Assembly (NCBI RefSeq): GCF_000835495.1
Contig: NW_015622544.1
Location: 3,810,855 to 3,874,854, forward strand
DNA from: Cladophialophora immunda
Lineage: Eukaryota; Ascomycota; Eurotiomycetes; Chaetothyriales; Herpotrichiellaceae
Reading direction: 5' to 3'
DNA: 64,000 nt
In this document: positions 56,090 to 64,000 of the stretch, in pieces
How positions within the stretch are numbered: position 1 is the stretch's first letter
How the letters are laid out: the number at the start of each line of letters is the position of its first letter
Translations under genes and position numbers: made by a program
Notes under the pieces: model-generated
The model's input: the letters and a program-made list of their open reading frames with translations, nothing else
Databases searched by the model: none
Told to the model about the DNA's origin: nothing

Positions 56090-56223
56090 TCACGTTATAG
56101 TAACGCCACCCTTAACGCCACCGCCTATATCACGTGATCTAGTATAGACTAGTAGCGTTAACTAGTCACGTGATAAGACGCTAGGCCTAATTAGGCCATA
56201 CGCCTAAATGGCGATATTCTACA
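56090..56223 (-). repeat. Right TIR of outer DNA transposon
   Basis: Reverse complement of the left TIR, ending GCGATATTCTACA at 56,223. Shared internal blocks include CACGTGAT and TAGGCCTAATTAGGCC. Confidence 0.8.
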
Positions 56224-58179
56224 CTTACGATAAGTATACTAACTATTCGTAGGTGACGGATTCATCCCCGGTATGTTTATTTAGGTAAGGAAGGAGGTGT
56301 CTAAATGCGAAGGTGGAATAATCTAACCGATAAGAGACTCTAGAGGTTATTTTCTGATGTACTACTCTAGATTTGCGGAATTAGCCTGATCTTAAATGAA
56401 ACTCACCGTAACTACGCCCCCTTCTAACTTATAGCTCTATAACGGTACATAGTTATATATGATTAGCTATTATAGTATTAGGCGTAAAGCCCCTACCTAG
56501 TCGCGTCCTATTTTCTATATAGAATCTAGTGGCCGTTCAAAATCTATTAAATCCGGGAAAACCCATATACATAATCTATAGTAGGTGCTAAGTATAGTTA
56601 TAGTACTTAAAGAGGCTAACGGGGCTTTAGTGCGTTCAAACGATAGGCCATTCTCGCCACTAACGATAGGCCTTTCTTCTGAAGTAACGATCGGCCTTAT
56701 TTCTCTCCTTATAATGTGCCTACCGGCGCTTATATGGGTAGTGCGATTCGCTCGCGGGCGGCATCCCATCACGGGAGGTGAATTTAAACTGCCATGCCCT
56801 ACTACTGCTGTTCTATTAATTGACATTGCCCTAGGACTACGCCTTGCCCCCTACTTTCCCCGCAACCGACTCGGTGGATATCGCCAAAACCCCGGCTTTT
56901 CAGGTCTTGAATTCCAACTTTAGGCGGGTACGATACACTATGTCGTAGGTCGGCAAACGCTTGGCTTTAAGCTGTCGTTAAACTACTGACTGATCTCTAG
57001 CTCTAAGATAATACCGTTATTTACACATCGATTAGGACATCGATCGTCGGTAATTATGCCAGAGGAGGAGTACTTTGCCGGTAGACAATTTGAAGATGAA
57101 ATTCAGGTCGAGGGTAGAACGAAAGGAGTGACGAAGCGCTTACAGTGAGCACAATCCTGCAAGGGTGGCTGTGATTCCGGGCACCCCTGGGTCTCGGGTC
57201 GAGGACGAGGTGTAATTAGCTTGGCTTGCTTCACGAAGAAACAGTTGAACATCTCAGGCTTCGAGGAAATGGGGCATGAGAGGAACGTCCAGGCAAACAT
57301 AGCAAGGCAGATAGAAATAGTCATGTGATATATGATAAGGCTGTGCCGTCATGTGACATATGACATGCTTTATGAAACTGCTGCCACTATGAGAGACGCA
57401 GGGATAGGGAGGTGTCCACGACCGCAGGTCTTGGTCCAGCCCATTATGTTTCCTGTCTCTCGATTGTATTCGACGACGAGGACACGTTGCTTTCTTAGCA
57501 TCGATCACTCCCATCAAGCACTAACATTGCGGTCCCTAGTTAGTGCCGGACATCTTCAGGACCCTGTGAAGGCCTGCTCTCTGGTGTCCGCGGCTGGCTC
57601 GAAGCACAATACCTGAGCATTGACCAATGCTCTCTCTGGCGCTCACGGAAACCCAAAGTCCTCCCGTCAATCCTGCTTCCGGTGATCTTCACGGAGCAAC
57701 AACGAACGACGGAAATAGGAATAGGTAATGGACATTGGAGGACGGTGATTTTGGGGTGTGACGCGGGCCTGCGCAGGGCTGCTAGTGATATTATATACCT
57801 CGAACTGTGTTTTATCCCCGACTATTTTCGATCAGGAAAGGGAGTGAGGCCGCGTTGAAGGGGCTGCCGGGGTTTGTGGCTGATGGGCGGCCGGAGCAGC
57901 AAGTGTGATATATCGTAATCACGTTGGTGGAGAGGCGGCGCGAGGCGGCTAGCCGGTCGAAGAAATTACTGTTGACTGGGGGAGTGTCTCACCTAGTTCA
58001 CGACGCTGTGTATTGCCCCTTTGGGGCGTCTCAACGTGTACCTGAAACACCGACCCCCGGGACTTGATGGCACTGTTTGGGGGCCGGACGAGGGATTATA
58101 TCAAGGGGCAGGATCGAAGAATCGGCTCCGGAGAGAGTCAAAATCAATACTCGGTACACAGAGAGGGTCGAGGCTGTTG
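56224..58179. other. Right flank of the transposon block
   Basis: 56,224 to about 56,550 is still RIP-like. Its minus strand could encode the displaced N-terminus of the ankyrin pseudogene, with a helical, aromatic translation near 56,250-56,330, but this is unproven. From about 56,700 composition is normal. A 112-codon plus-strand frame (56,585-56,923) has one hydrophobic segment but no family resemblance. From 57,000 to 58,179 no gene is supported, apart from a diverged dispersed repeat near 57,790 and the promoter of the DUF6536 gene. Confidence 0.5.
57785..57880. repeat. Degenerate dispersed repeat, copy B
   Basis: TATATACCTCGAACTGTG, then TCAGGAAAGGGAGTGAGGCC, resembles copy A at 28,710-28,780 in the same order and orientation. 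Confidence 0.55.
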
Positions 58180-60726
58180 ATGGGACTGAGAAGCCTCGTC
58201 GTCGTTCCCCGCGGCTGGAAAGCTAGCGCCAGCCTGTTCACCTGCCTCTGCTTCACTGTCCTGGCTGTCAACTTCAGCGCCCTCATCTGGGCGGTGACGA
58301 CGACGACGACAACGACTGATGGCGGCCTCATCCTCCGCAAGGGCGCCAACGCTCAGCAATGCGCCGCCATCCAAGACCTCGACACCTGGGGCCACCTGGT
58401 CATCAACATGCTCAGCACCCTCCTCCTGAGCGGCAGCAACTTCTGCATGCAATGCCTCTCGGCACCCACGCGCGCCGACATCAACGCCGCCCACCTGGCC
58501 GGCCGATGGCTCGACGTGGGCGTCCCCAGCCTGCACAACCTGCGCTCCATCCCGGGGAAGCGGCTGGTCCTGTGGCTCGCCCTGGGCGTGTCTTCGCTGC
58601 CCCTGCACCTGTTCTTCAACTCGGCCATCTTCACCGCGACCACTGCCAACAACTATGCCGTCTTCTCCGTCGACGAGGCTTTCCTCCAGTCGACCACGGC
58701 CACGGCCAGCCTCGACGGCTTCAACTACGCCGACGCGGGATTCATGCTTCGCAGCGGGTTTGACGCCTCCCGCCTGTCCATCCCCATCACCACCTTCGCC
58801 AACCTGTCCATCCAGCTGCGTGACGCGGCCCGTCGCGGCGACCTCGACAACCTGACGGCCACGGACTGCATCAGGGCCTACACCAAGGGCTTCCAATCGC
58901 TCTACCGCAACGTGCTCCTCGTGTCCGACCCCGTCTCGGGCTTCGACTACGAGGCCCGAGACGGCCTCTTCTGGACGGACAATGTCAACTACCTCAACTA
59001 CGACAACGCCACCGACGTCGTCCCCTTTGTCTACGCCCGCTTCTACTCCGACTTCACCTGCGGCGGCTCTCAGCCCTTTGACTGGGTCTGTTCCGACAAC
59101 GGCACGGCCACGGGAGTCTGCGACCGCGTGTGCGACGACCCGGCCGTTTTGAGCCAGGCCTTGTCCAACAAGACCTGGACGCCCTTTGGAGCCGATGTGT
59201 CGTATTGTCTGGCCGAGCCCTCGGAAGAGCAATGCAGCCTGCAATTCAGCGTGAGCATTGCCATTCTCGTGATTGTTCTCAACCTGGTCAAATTGACCGT
59301 CATGGCTCTGACCGTCGTCTTCGCCTTCGACAAGGACGACCCTCCCTTGCTGACCATGGGCGACGCCGTGGCTTCCTTCCTGGACAAGCCTGACGACACG
59401 TCTCAGGCCATGTGCCTGGTTCCCGCGTCGCGGGTCAAGAAACTCGGCACCCGCCTCTGGCACCGCGACTCGGCCAAACGGATCGTCGAATACCCAGGCA
59501 ACCTCTACCCCAGCTGGTCCCGCGCCGTCAGCCCACGGCGTTGGGTGGTTTGCCTGCTTCTGTACATAGCCGCTCTAGCCACTGCTACCGGCTACCTCTC
59601 CACGGGCCTCCGAGCTATGGTCGGTTCCAAAACCCTCTCGTCGCTGTGGTCGATCGGGTTTGGTAGCCCCTCGGGCCGCACATTGATCACCAGCTCGGCC
59701 TCCGAGTCCGGCACCTCGTCGCTGATTGCCAACGTCGTGCTGGCCAACACTCCCCAGCTGATCCTCTCGTTGCTCTACTTCACCTACAACGGTCTGTTTA
59801 CGTGTATGCTCCTCGCGCACGAATGGACAAGCTACTCCCTCAGCCGCAAATCGCTACGCGTGTCCTCGTCCCGCCCCCAGGGCACCCAACGCTCGGGCTA
59901 CTTCCTCCAACTGCCCTTCCGCTTCGGCCTTCCCTTGGTCCTGTTCAGCCTCATGCTGCACTGGCTTGTCTCGCAAAGTCTCTTTGTCGTCAATGTCACC
60001 ATGACCGACTATACCGGTGCCGAAGTGACCCAAGCCCCTAATTACATTCGACACCTCGTGACGTGTGGATACTCGCCCATAGCCATTCTTTTCGCCATTG
60101 TCCTGGGCAGCCTGCTGGTCCTGGCGCTCTTGACCTTTGGGCTGGGCATGAAGCTCAAGACGGGCATGCCTATTGCCGGGAGTTGCAGTCTGGCCATCGC
60201 GGCGGCGTGTCATCCTCACAACAATACCAGCGCTTCCCCCCCTGCCGATTCTTCCACCTCTGAAGCCGAGAAGATCCCCGTAAAAATCACGTCTCATGAG
60301 CCCCTCATGTGGGGAGAAGTCGAATCATTCTGGGATAATCGACTCCCTCCAACCACCGCCACCACCACCACACCCAGGCTGTCGAAACGGCCTATCCACA
60401 AACCCGCCGTGTCAAAGGCCACTCACCTCGAAGACGACGATTTCTCCGACAACAGTACCATTCTCCATGGCCAAGGCAAACGCCAGCATGCGCACCAGCA
60501 CCAGCACGGCGTAGATGCTTCTGAGGAAAACTACATATATGGTCCAATTTCGACCAAGCGGAGCAAACATACTGCCACCAACAACAACGGCAGCAGCAGC
60601 AGCAGCAGCGACAACTCGTCTTCATCGACCCTCCTACTCTCCAGCACCGACCAAGACAGTCTCGGACACTGTGCCTTTTCTGCAGGCCCGGTGACGATGC
60701 CGATCAAGGGGCGTCTGTATGCATAA
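58180..60726 (+). CDS. DUF6536 multi-spanning membrane protein (848 aa)
   Basis: The frame is open from 58,021, but the first ATG is 58,180, giving 848 aa. The N-terminal DUF6536-type region starts GLRSLVVVPRGWKASASLF with the first helix, followed by a conserved Cys/His/Asn-rich domain (LVINMLSTLLLSGSNFCMQC). About eight membrane segments are visible, including residues near 15-40, 80-105, 130-155, 360-390, 455-475, 520-550, 580-605 and 625-650. A large extracellular-looking loop with several cysteines lies between helices 3 and 4. The cytoplasmic tail has a Ser-rich microsatellite. The family is fungal, of unknown function. The gene is more GC-rich than its neighbours. Confidence 0.85.
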   Translation: MGLRSLVVVPRGWKASASLFTCLCFTVLAVNFSALIWAVTTTTTTTDGGLILRKGANAQQCAAIQDLDTWGHLVINMLSTLLLSGSNFCMQCLSAPTRADINAAHLAGRWLDVGVPSLHNLRSIPGKRLVLWLALGVSSLPLHLFFNSAIFTATTANNYAVFSVDEAFLQSTTATASLDGFNYADAGFMLRSGFDASRLSIPITTFANLSIQLRDAARRGDLDNLTATDCIRAYTKGFQSLYRNVLLVSDPVSGFDYEARDGLFWTDNVNYLNYDNATDVVPFVYARFYSDFTCGGSQPFDWVCSDNGTATGVCDRVCDDPAVLSQALSNKTWTPFGADVSYCLAEPSEEQCSLQFSVSIAILVIVLNLVKLTVMALTVVFAFDKDDPPLLTMGDAVASFLDKPDDTSQAMCLVPASRVKKLGTRLWHRDSAKRIVEYPGNLYPSWSRAVSPRRWVVCLLLYIAALATATGYLSTGLRAMVGSKTLSSLWSIGFGSPSGRTLITSSASESGTSSLIANVVLANTPQLILSLLYFTYNGLFTCMLLAHEWTSYSLSRKSLRVSSSRPQGTQRSGYFLQLPFRFGLPLVLFSLMLHWLVSQSLFVVNVTMTDYTGAEVTQAPNYIRHLVTCGYSPIAILFAIVLGSLLVLALLTFGLGMKLKTGMPIAGSCSLAIAAACHPHNNTSASPPADSSTSEAEKIPVKITSHEPLMWGEVESFWDNRLPPTTATTTTPRLSKRPIHKPAVSKATHLEDDDFSDNSTILHGQGKRQHAHQHQHGVDASEENYIYGPISTKRSKHTATNNNGSSSSSSDNSSSSTLLLSSTDQDSLGHCAFSAGPVTMPIKGRLYA

Positions 60727-60739
60727 GCCAAGGGTTTGC

Positions 60740-61640
60740 TGTCACAAAGTTCTTGTCGCCGTCGAGAGCCTGAAACCGCTTCAACATTTTCAGGCGTTCC
60801 TCCTCCTCCATCTGCTCGATACCCGTCAAGTAGAATATACAAAACGCGGGAATGCTCCGACGTCTTCTCGAACTTCTTCACCATCAGTTTTTCCCCAGAG
60901 ACACTGCAGCCTCTTCTCTTCGTTGTCGTTGGGAAGCTTTTCCAATTCCTTACTGATCGCGTCATAGAGCTTGGGGTGTCCTGCTCGGCGATTTGCAAGA
61001 TCAGCGCCGCGAGGACGCTTTGGAGTGGCTGGGCGTCGTCTTTGACCGGTTCGAACAGAAAACACGCAATCGAGATACTTTGTCGTGCTCGCTCTGACTG
61101 GCCGGCCGCTGGGCGAGACTTTGACATTGTCTTGGATGAGATGATCGCACTTGTACGTCAGGTATGTCCTTCCTGCTCCCGAGGAACCTGAAATGTAAAT
61201 GAAGAGCGAGATCTGGCCCTTGACCCACGATTTATAGACGCTTCGTCGGCCAACCACGAAAATGTCCGGGGCGCAATGTGGCTCTCGATAAGTTCCATTT
61301 GCTTCTCTATAGCGTGCTTGGCATCGACGTTGATGTTTTGTTTCTTAAAGTTCTCGGCTATCTTGTCGATCGAGAAGGGTCTCTTCGGCCCCAGCATCTG
61401 TTGAAGGTCGGAGGCCTTGAGTTTCATACTCTGGAGCGCATATATCAAGCTGCTTGGCAGTTTGTCGATTTTCTTGTCCATGCCGACCGTGACCTCGAGG
61501 ATTTTGACAGGCACGGTGGCTCGAAAGAGCAGAATCGCTTTGCTGATCTGATCGCATTTCTTTTGGATCTTCTCGTTTCGTCCCTTGATGAGGGCCCACC
61601 GATACAGCCTTGAACAAGTCAAAATCCTGCCGTGAAAAGG
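60740..61640 (-). pseudogene. Frameshifted NACHT/STAND relic
   Basis: On the minus strand, pieces of one STAND protein lie in alternating frames. First comes an N-terminal helical part (YRWALIKGRNEKIQKKCDQI, then TFSWLADEASI, 61,600-61,230). Next is the P-loop in another frame (SLFIYISGSSGAGRTYLTYK, about 61,210-61,150). SISIACFLFEPVKDDAQPLQ follows in the first frame again, then KLYDAISKELEKLPNDNEEK, and finally VLYILLDGYRADG. At least three frame changes are needed. The Walker A lysine position is Arg (GAGRT), so ATP binding would be impaired even without frameshifts. It ends close to the 3' end of the DUF6536 gene. Confidence 0.8.
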
Positions 61641-62883
61641 AGGGGATAGTCAAGCCATGGAATCCATACACTTCCGGCTATGCGCCTTGAAGATTTTTGT
61701 GCTAAACTGACAAGAAGTCGAATAAGGCAAGGAAGATGTCCATCAGGCGAGTTGTGAAATGATCATTTTTGGTATGCCGCTCTTTCAGTAGAGCAAGGCC
61801 GCTTTTATCGGCCACGTAATGGAGTATCGAGAGGCCCCCGGCGTTGTGGGAGCTACGGTAGAGTACGAGCCTAAGCACTGGGCGAGCTATACCTAGGTAC
61901 CTAGGAAACGCTGCCTGGCGTTCAGGCTGGTGGGCTTAGGGGCCACTTTTGGGCCTTAGCTGACCACTCAAGCCACCATTACCCTGGGTCCTCCTTAAGT
62001 TAAGCTCTAAACGCGTTACATCTTGAAACCTATCTTTCTTACACCTTCGTTGGCGCTTGCGTGGGATAGCCGCTCAGACAACCGACTGGTCGATTTAAAG
62101 ACTCTGCCCCAGATTCTTTGGGCCTGTCAACATGGGCATGGAAATTCCTTCCAGGTTGCGAGGCTTGTTGTATTGTCGTTGCAAAGGAAATCAAGTACCT
62201 CGTACGGCGCCCAATAGTAATGAGGCCGTTTCGATGGCCGCCAAGCTATGCGTTGGCTCAGTCCATTAGTCGGTTGAATGTCACAGCAGCTGAAGCGGAT
62301 CGTTTGGTCTCCGCAACTTTCAAACATCAGCTTCCCTCCGCCATCTTGTGTCTCCAGTTTCCTCTTCCTGCCTGGGCTATAGGTAATAGACCTATTTCGG
62401 TACCACCTATTGCCAGTCGGACGGCGCACAACAAACCTGGGCGGCAGCAGGTCAGGCCTGATCGTTCAAGCCGTAGGAAACACTGCTCATGATTTCGGAC
62501 CCAGCCTGACTGAATGACTGCAGGAAAACGGCACCATTCTGCCCAAGAAGAAGCAGAGGACGGAGATACAATAGAGCACCGGCGAGAAAGTCGAAGAATA
62601 GAGGAGATCCGTTAGCTCCTTCTACTCTATACGACTTCATTACCTCGTTCCTGTGTCACTGAGCACGTTGAAACCTCCCACTGCCAGAAAAATAACCTGA
62701 GACCAAACCCCAAAGTCTCCCGCAAGAGCCTGCGATTACAAGAGAAGCAAGTTGTGAGCAAGCAACGAACTGCAAGGGCGTGACAAACGAGATCATCACA
62801 GGAACAGGAATATTTTCGGCCGGGGACTTCATTTGCATCACTTCTGCTCAGCTTTTCACACTTCACGGGCACAATTCTGAGCA
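61641..62883. other. Gap with repeat relic, no gene supported
   Basis: It contains dispersed-repeat copy C (61,785-61,900) and otherwise short unsupported frames. The last ~150 bp should hold the promoter of the ankyrin gene. Confidence 0.5.
61785..61900. repeat. Degenerate dispersed repeat, copy C
   Basis: GAGCAAGGCCGCTTTTATCG, then AGAGTACGAGCCTAAGCACTGGGCGAGC, matches copy A at 28,764-28,883 with the same order of blocks. Confidence 0.6.
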
Positions 62884-64000
62884 ATGGATCCCGTTTCGGC
62901 TGTGGGCCTTGTCTCCTCCATCCCTCAGCTAATTGCGACAACAGCGAAGGTCATTAGCTATGTGAACGACATCGAGAAGGCCCCAATTGAGCGGGCGCAA
63001 ATTGCTCAGCACGCTTCGAGCCTCCTAGTGATGCCATGTCGACGTCGCGCGAGTTCTGATTGGAAAGGGGGCAGATGTTAACCAGAAAGATGCCGTAATG
63101 AGAAGATTGAGACATCGCGACCGAGAATCTCCCCTCACAGAGGATGACGACAAGGGCCACGACAGTGACGGTGACGTGTGGGAGGAAGATGGCGGAACCT
63201 CATTAATCCTAGCCGTGGAGGAGGGTCATGAGGCTCTAGTTCTCCTGCTCCTCGATAATGGGGCCGACATATCTGCAACCCAGGCACACGGCGTGACGGC
63301 GCTCCACGCGGCAGCTCGATCCGGTCATAGTAGGCTTGCGGAGATGTTGATCTCGAGAGGTATTGATATCTCAACAAAGGACGAAATGGGGAAAACCGCG
63401 TTGCACCACGCAGCAAGGTGGGGACAAGCAGAAACAGCGCAGATATTATTGAAAAGCAAAGCGAATCCACTTGCCGAGGACCATGAAGGTAACACAGCAG
63501 TCCATGAAGCTGCGGTGAGCGGGCACGAGGAAGTTCTAAAGCTATTGCTCGAACACGTGGGCAAAGGGGATGAGACCGAGCAATTGCTCGCGACTACACG
63601 ACTCCGTCGGGCAGTCGACCAGGCAGAAAAGGACGAAGTGAGGTCCTTGCTGGAAAAGGGAGCAGATCCCAATTTAGTTTCCCAAACAGATCTGCCCCTG
63701 TTGCACCTCGCTATTGCGCGCGAGGACGACGACGTGCTGCAACCCCTATTGACCAACAAGGCCAGCGTCAGTATGAAAGACCGTTTCGGAAGGACTCCTT
63801 TGCACTGGGCAGCCTGTAGAGGCTACGACGTTGGCGTTCGACTCCTCCTTGAGCACGGTGCTGATATCCGAGCGGCAGATACAGATGGGGCAACACCACT
63901 CCATTGGGCAACAACATATGGAAATGCTACGGTAGTGAAGCGATTGCTCGACAATGGATCGCCACTGGATATGAAAGACAAGAATGAACAAACAGCGCTA
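62884..64000 (+). pseudogene. Ankyrin-repeat gene with STAND-type N-terminus, runs off the window
   Basis: ATG 62884 opens MDPVSAVGLVSSIPQLIATT, the short helical N-terminal domain typical of fungal NACHT/STAND proteins, but this frame stops at 63,079. From about 63,030 another plus-strand frame encodes ankyrin repeats without a stop to the window edge: VDVARVLIGKGADVN, then at least eight repeats such as GVTALHAAARSGHSRLAEML and GRTPLHWAACRGYDVGVRLL. Either an internal deletion removed the NACHT region and shifted the frame, or a 61-nt intron (GTGATG..CCAG, 63,029-63,089) joins the two in phase. That intron would remove half an ankyrin repeat, so I favour a broken gene. Confidence 0.55.

Larger units (their letters stand above)
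36809..56223. mobile_element. Outer TIR DNA transposon, host of all nested elements
   Basis: The left end (TGTGGAATATCGCTATTTAG) and the inverted right end (TGTAGAATATCGCCATTTAG) match and continue as imperfect TIRs of about 130-140 bp, including GGCCTAATTAGGCCTAGCG and TCACGTGACTAGT. After removing the inner insertions, the element's own sequence is about 1.95 kb (36,809-38,392 plus 55,856-56,223). No transposase domain was recognised in its RIP-damaged interior, so the superfamily is open; long TIRs could suggest a Mutator-like or non-autonomous element. No clean target-site duplication is visible. Confidence 0.75.

Noticed and set aside
36809..56223. Possible Starship giant element with tyrosine-recombinase captain
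   Set aside because: No DUF3435-type recombinase was seen. The size is fully explained by nested ordinary transposons with their own TSDs, and the ends are inverted repeats.
56585..56923. 112-codon plus-strand frame with a hydrophobic segment
   Set aside because: It lies on the edge of RIPed DNA, overlaps an equally long antisense frame, and resembles no family.
58144..59463. 439-codon minus-strand open frame
   Set aside because: It is antisense to the GC-rich DUF6536 gene, with a Gly/Val/Glu-rich shadow translation.

Overview
The window is nuclear DNA of a filamentous ascomycete (Pezizomycotina). The evidence is short spliced introns of about 41-90 nt, a Zn(II)2Cys6 regulator, a fungal rhodopsin-like membrane protein, a DUF6536 protein, an MTC1-type protein, STAND/NACHT and ankyrin relics, and a large transposon block carrying the signature of repeat-induced point mutation (RIP). 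I cannot name the species. Exon boundaries were set by hand from GT..AG sites, reading phase and family fit.

Layout. (1) About 1-29,000 is ordinary gene-rich sequence: a small ORF, a 958-aa coiled-coil protein, a TAN1-type THUMP protein, an orphan with a duplicated motif, a small secreted cysteine-rich protein, an arylsulfotransferase-family protein, a four-exon NCS1 purine/cytosine permease, a four-exon Zn2Cys6 factor, MTC1, a UPF0390 protein, an amino-acid permease, a fungal rhodopsin-like protein and a four-exon short-chain dehydrogenase. (2) About 28,700-34,800 is a decayed border: an orphan gene, a hAT transposase tail, a foldback element and small inverted repeats. (3) 34,850-56,223 is AT-rich and RIP-mutated. 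An ankyrin pseudogene is followed by nested transposons, five deep. An outer TIR element (36,809-56,223) contains a chromoviral Gypsy deletion derivative (38,393-55,850, TSD CTCTT). That contains a Fot1/pogo element (39,175-54,153, TSD TA). That is split inside its transposase by a Ty3/Gypsy element (40,754-53,861, TSD AGGAT). That is split by a smaller LTR element (43,217-48,428, TSD CTAC) whose reading frames I do not recognise. (4) 56,224-64,000 returns to lower mutation: a DUF6536 gene, a frameshifted NACHT relic, copies of a dispersed repeat, and an ankyrin gene running off the edge whose start looks like a STAND N-terminal domain.

How the genes relate. The permease, Zn2Cys6 factor, arylsulfotransferase-like and secreted-protein genes are contiguous and could form a small nutrient-uptake/secondary-function group, but this rests on proximity only. 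The strongest result is the layered insertion history, read directly from paired termini and target-site duplications, together with RIP that is patchy between paired repeats.
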